This document shows, piece after piece, positions 63,920 through 64,000 of a stretch of 64,000 nucleotides of DNA. The position numbers were made by a program, and so were the translations under genes. This stretch comes from Synechococcus sp. M16.1. GTDB lineage: Bacteria; Cyanobacteriota; Cyanobacteriia; PCC-6307; Cyanobiaceae. The notes beneath the pieces are model-generated. The model had not been told where the DNA came from. It was given only the letters and a program-made list of their open reading frames with translations, and made no database searches. The stretch spans positions 1,488,001-1,552,000 of the forward strand of contig NZ_CP047954.1 of assembly GCF_014279895.1 (NCBI RefSeq), written 5' to 3'. How positions within the stretch are numbered: the stretch's first letter is position 1; each line of letters starts with the position of its first letter.

Positions 63920-64000
63920 GACGATCAGAGGACTGCGGCCATCCTTGTTCAGGGCGGATTCCAGACTGTTGTGATGCGGGACCACGCTTCTCCCATCCCC

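Overview
The window reads as one continuous stretch of chromosome from a unicellular picocyanobacterium, most likely a marine Synechococcus. The evidence is genes found only in oxygenic phototrophs (psbD-psbC, petM, ycf4, ycf39, a long-form lrtA/HPF, and the pipX-pipY pair), the high GC content with strong G/C preference at third codon positions, very short intergenic gaps, and the split pntA1/pntA2/pntB transhydrogenase. The genus assignment is inference from gene content; no rRNA or other marker gene is present. I see no rRNA, tRNA, CRISPR array, transposase or prophage, and almost every base belongs to a housekeeping gene.

Layout, 1-20 kb: end of an MFS transporter; a small secreted protein; ychF (minus); then an orphan HlyD-type adaptor, polA, cysS and a small protein (plus); an SNF-family sodium symporter (minus); dxr with a thioredoxin-like ferredoxin; a fatty-acid desaturase; and a minus-strand operon pntA1-pntA2-pntB-yheT. 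After it come a conserved unknown, a helicase whose beginning has no ordinary start codon, and an NTRC-type thioredoxin reductase-thioredoxin fusion at 19.5 kb.

Layout, 20-40 kb: infA, a 30-residue membrane ORF, an RsuA/RluE-type pseudouridine synthase, an ArsM-type methyltransferase, ycf39, petM, a Trm1-type tRNA methyltransferase, an alpha/beta hydrolase overlapping ilvN, a cyclophilin lipoprotein and ycf4. The photosystem II operon psbD-psbC follows, then a sulfur amino-acid group (two transsulfuration-type PLP enzymes and cysK). A minus-strand run queA, pdhC (pyruvate dehydrogenase E2), ylqD, aas, lipB places octanoyl transfer beside its E2 substrate.

Layout, 40-64 kb: lrtA/hpf, a DeoC-like protein lacking the Schiff-base lysine, recO, an MFS permease and a GT4 glycosyltransferase; small envelope proteins; acireductone dioxygenase; cobI; and a six-gene minus-strand run der-cbiQ-pipX-pipY-sepF-proC linking nitrogen signalling, PLP homeostasis and cell division. 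Next come an L,D-transpeptidase, DUF1823, dus, the dTDP-rhamnose operon rfbA-rfbC-rfbD-rfbB, fumC, a Ski2-like helicase, a promoter-terminator element in front of a small unknown gene, and a BASS-family transporter.

I found no obvious new multi-gene system. The most interesting signals are small: the helicase gene without a usable start behind a full-length Shine-Dalgarno sequence and a pentapeptide tandem repeat; the DeoC-like protein without its catalytic lysine; the promoter, intrinsic terminator and 10-codon leader ORF near 62.6-62.8 kb; a histidine-rich linker in the ribosome hibernation factor; and a 30-codon membrane ORF.
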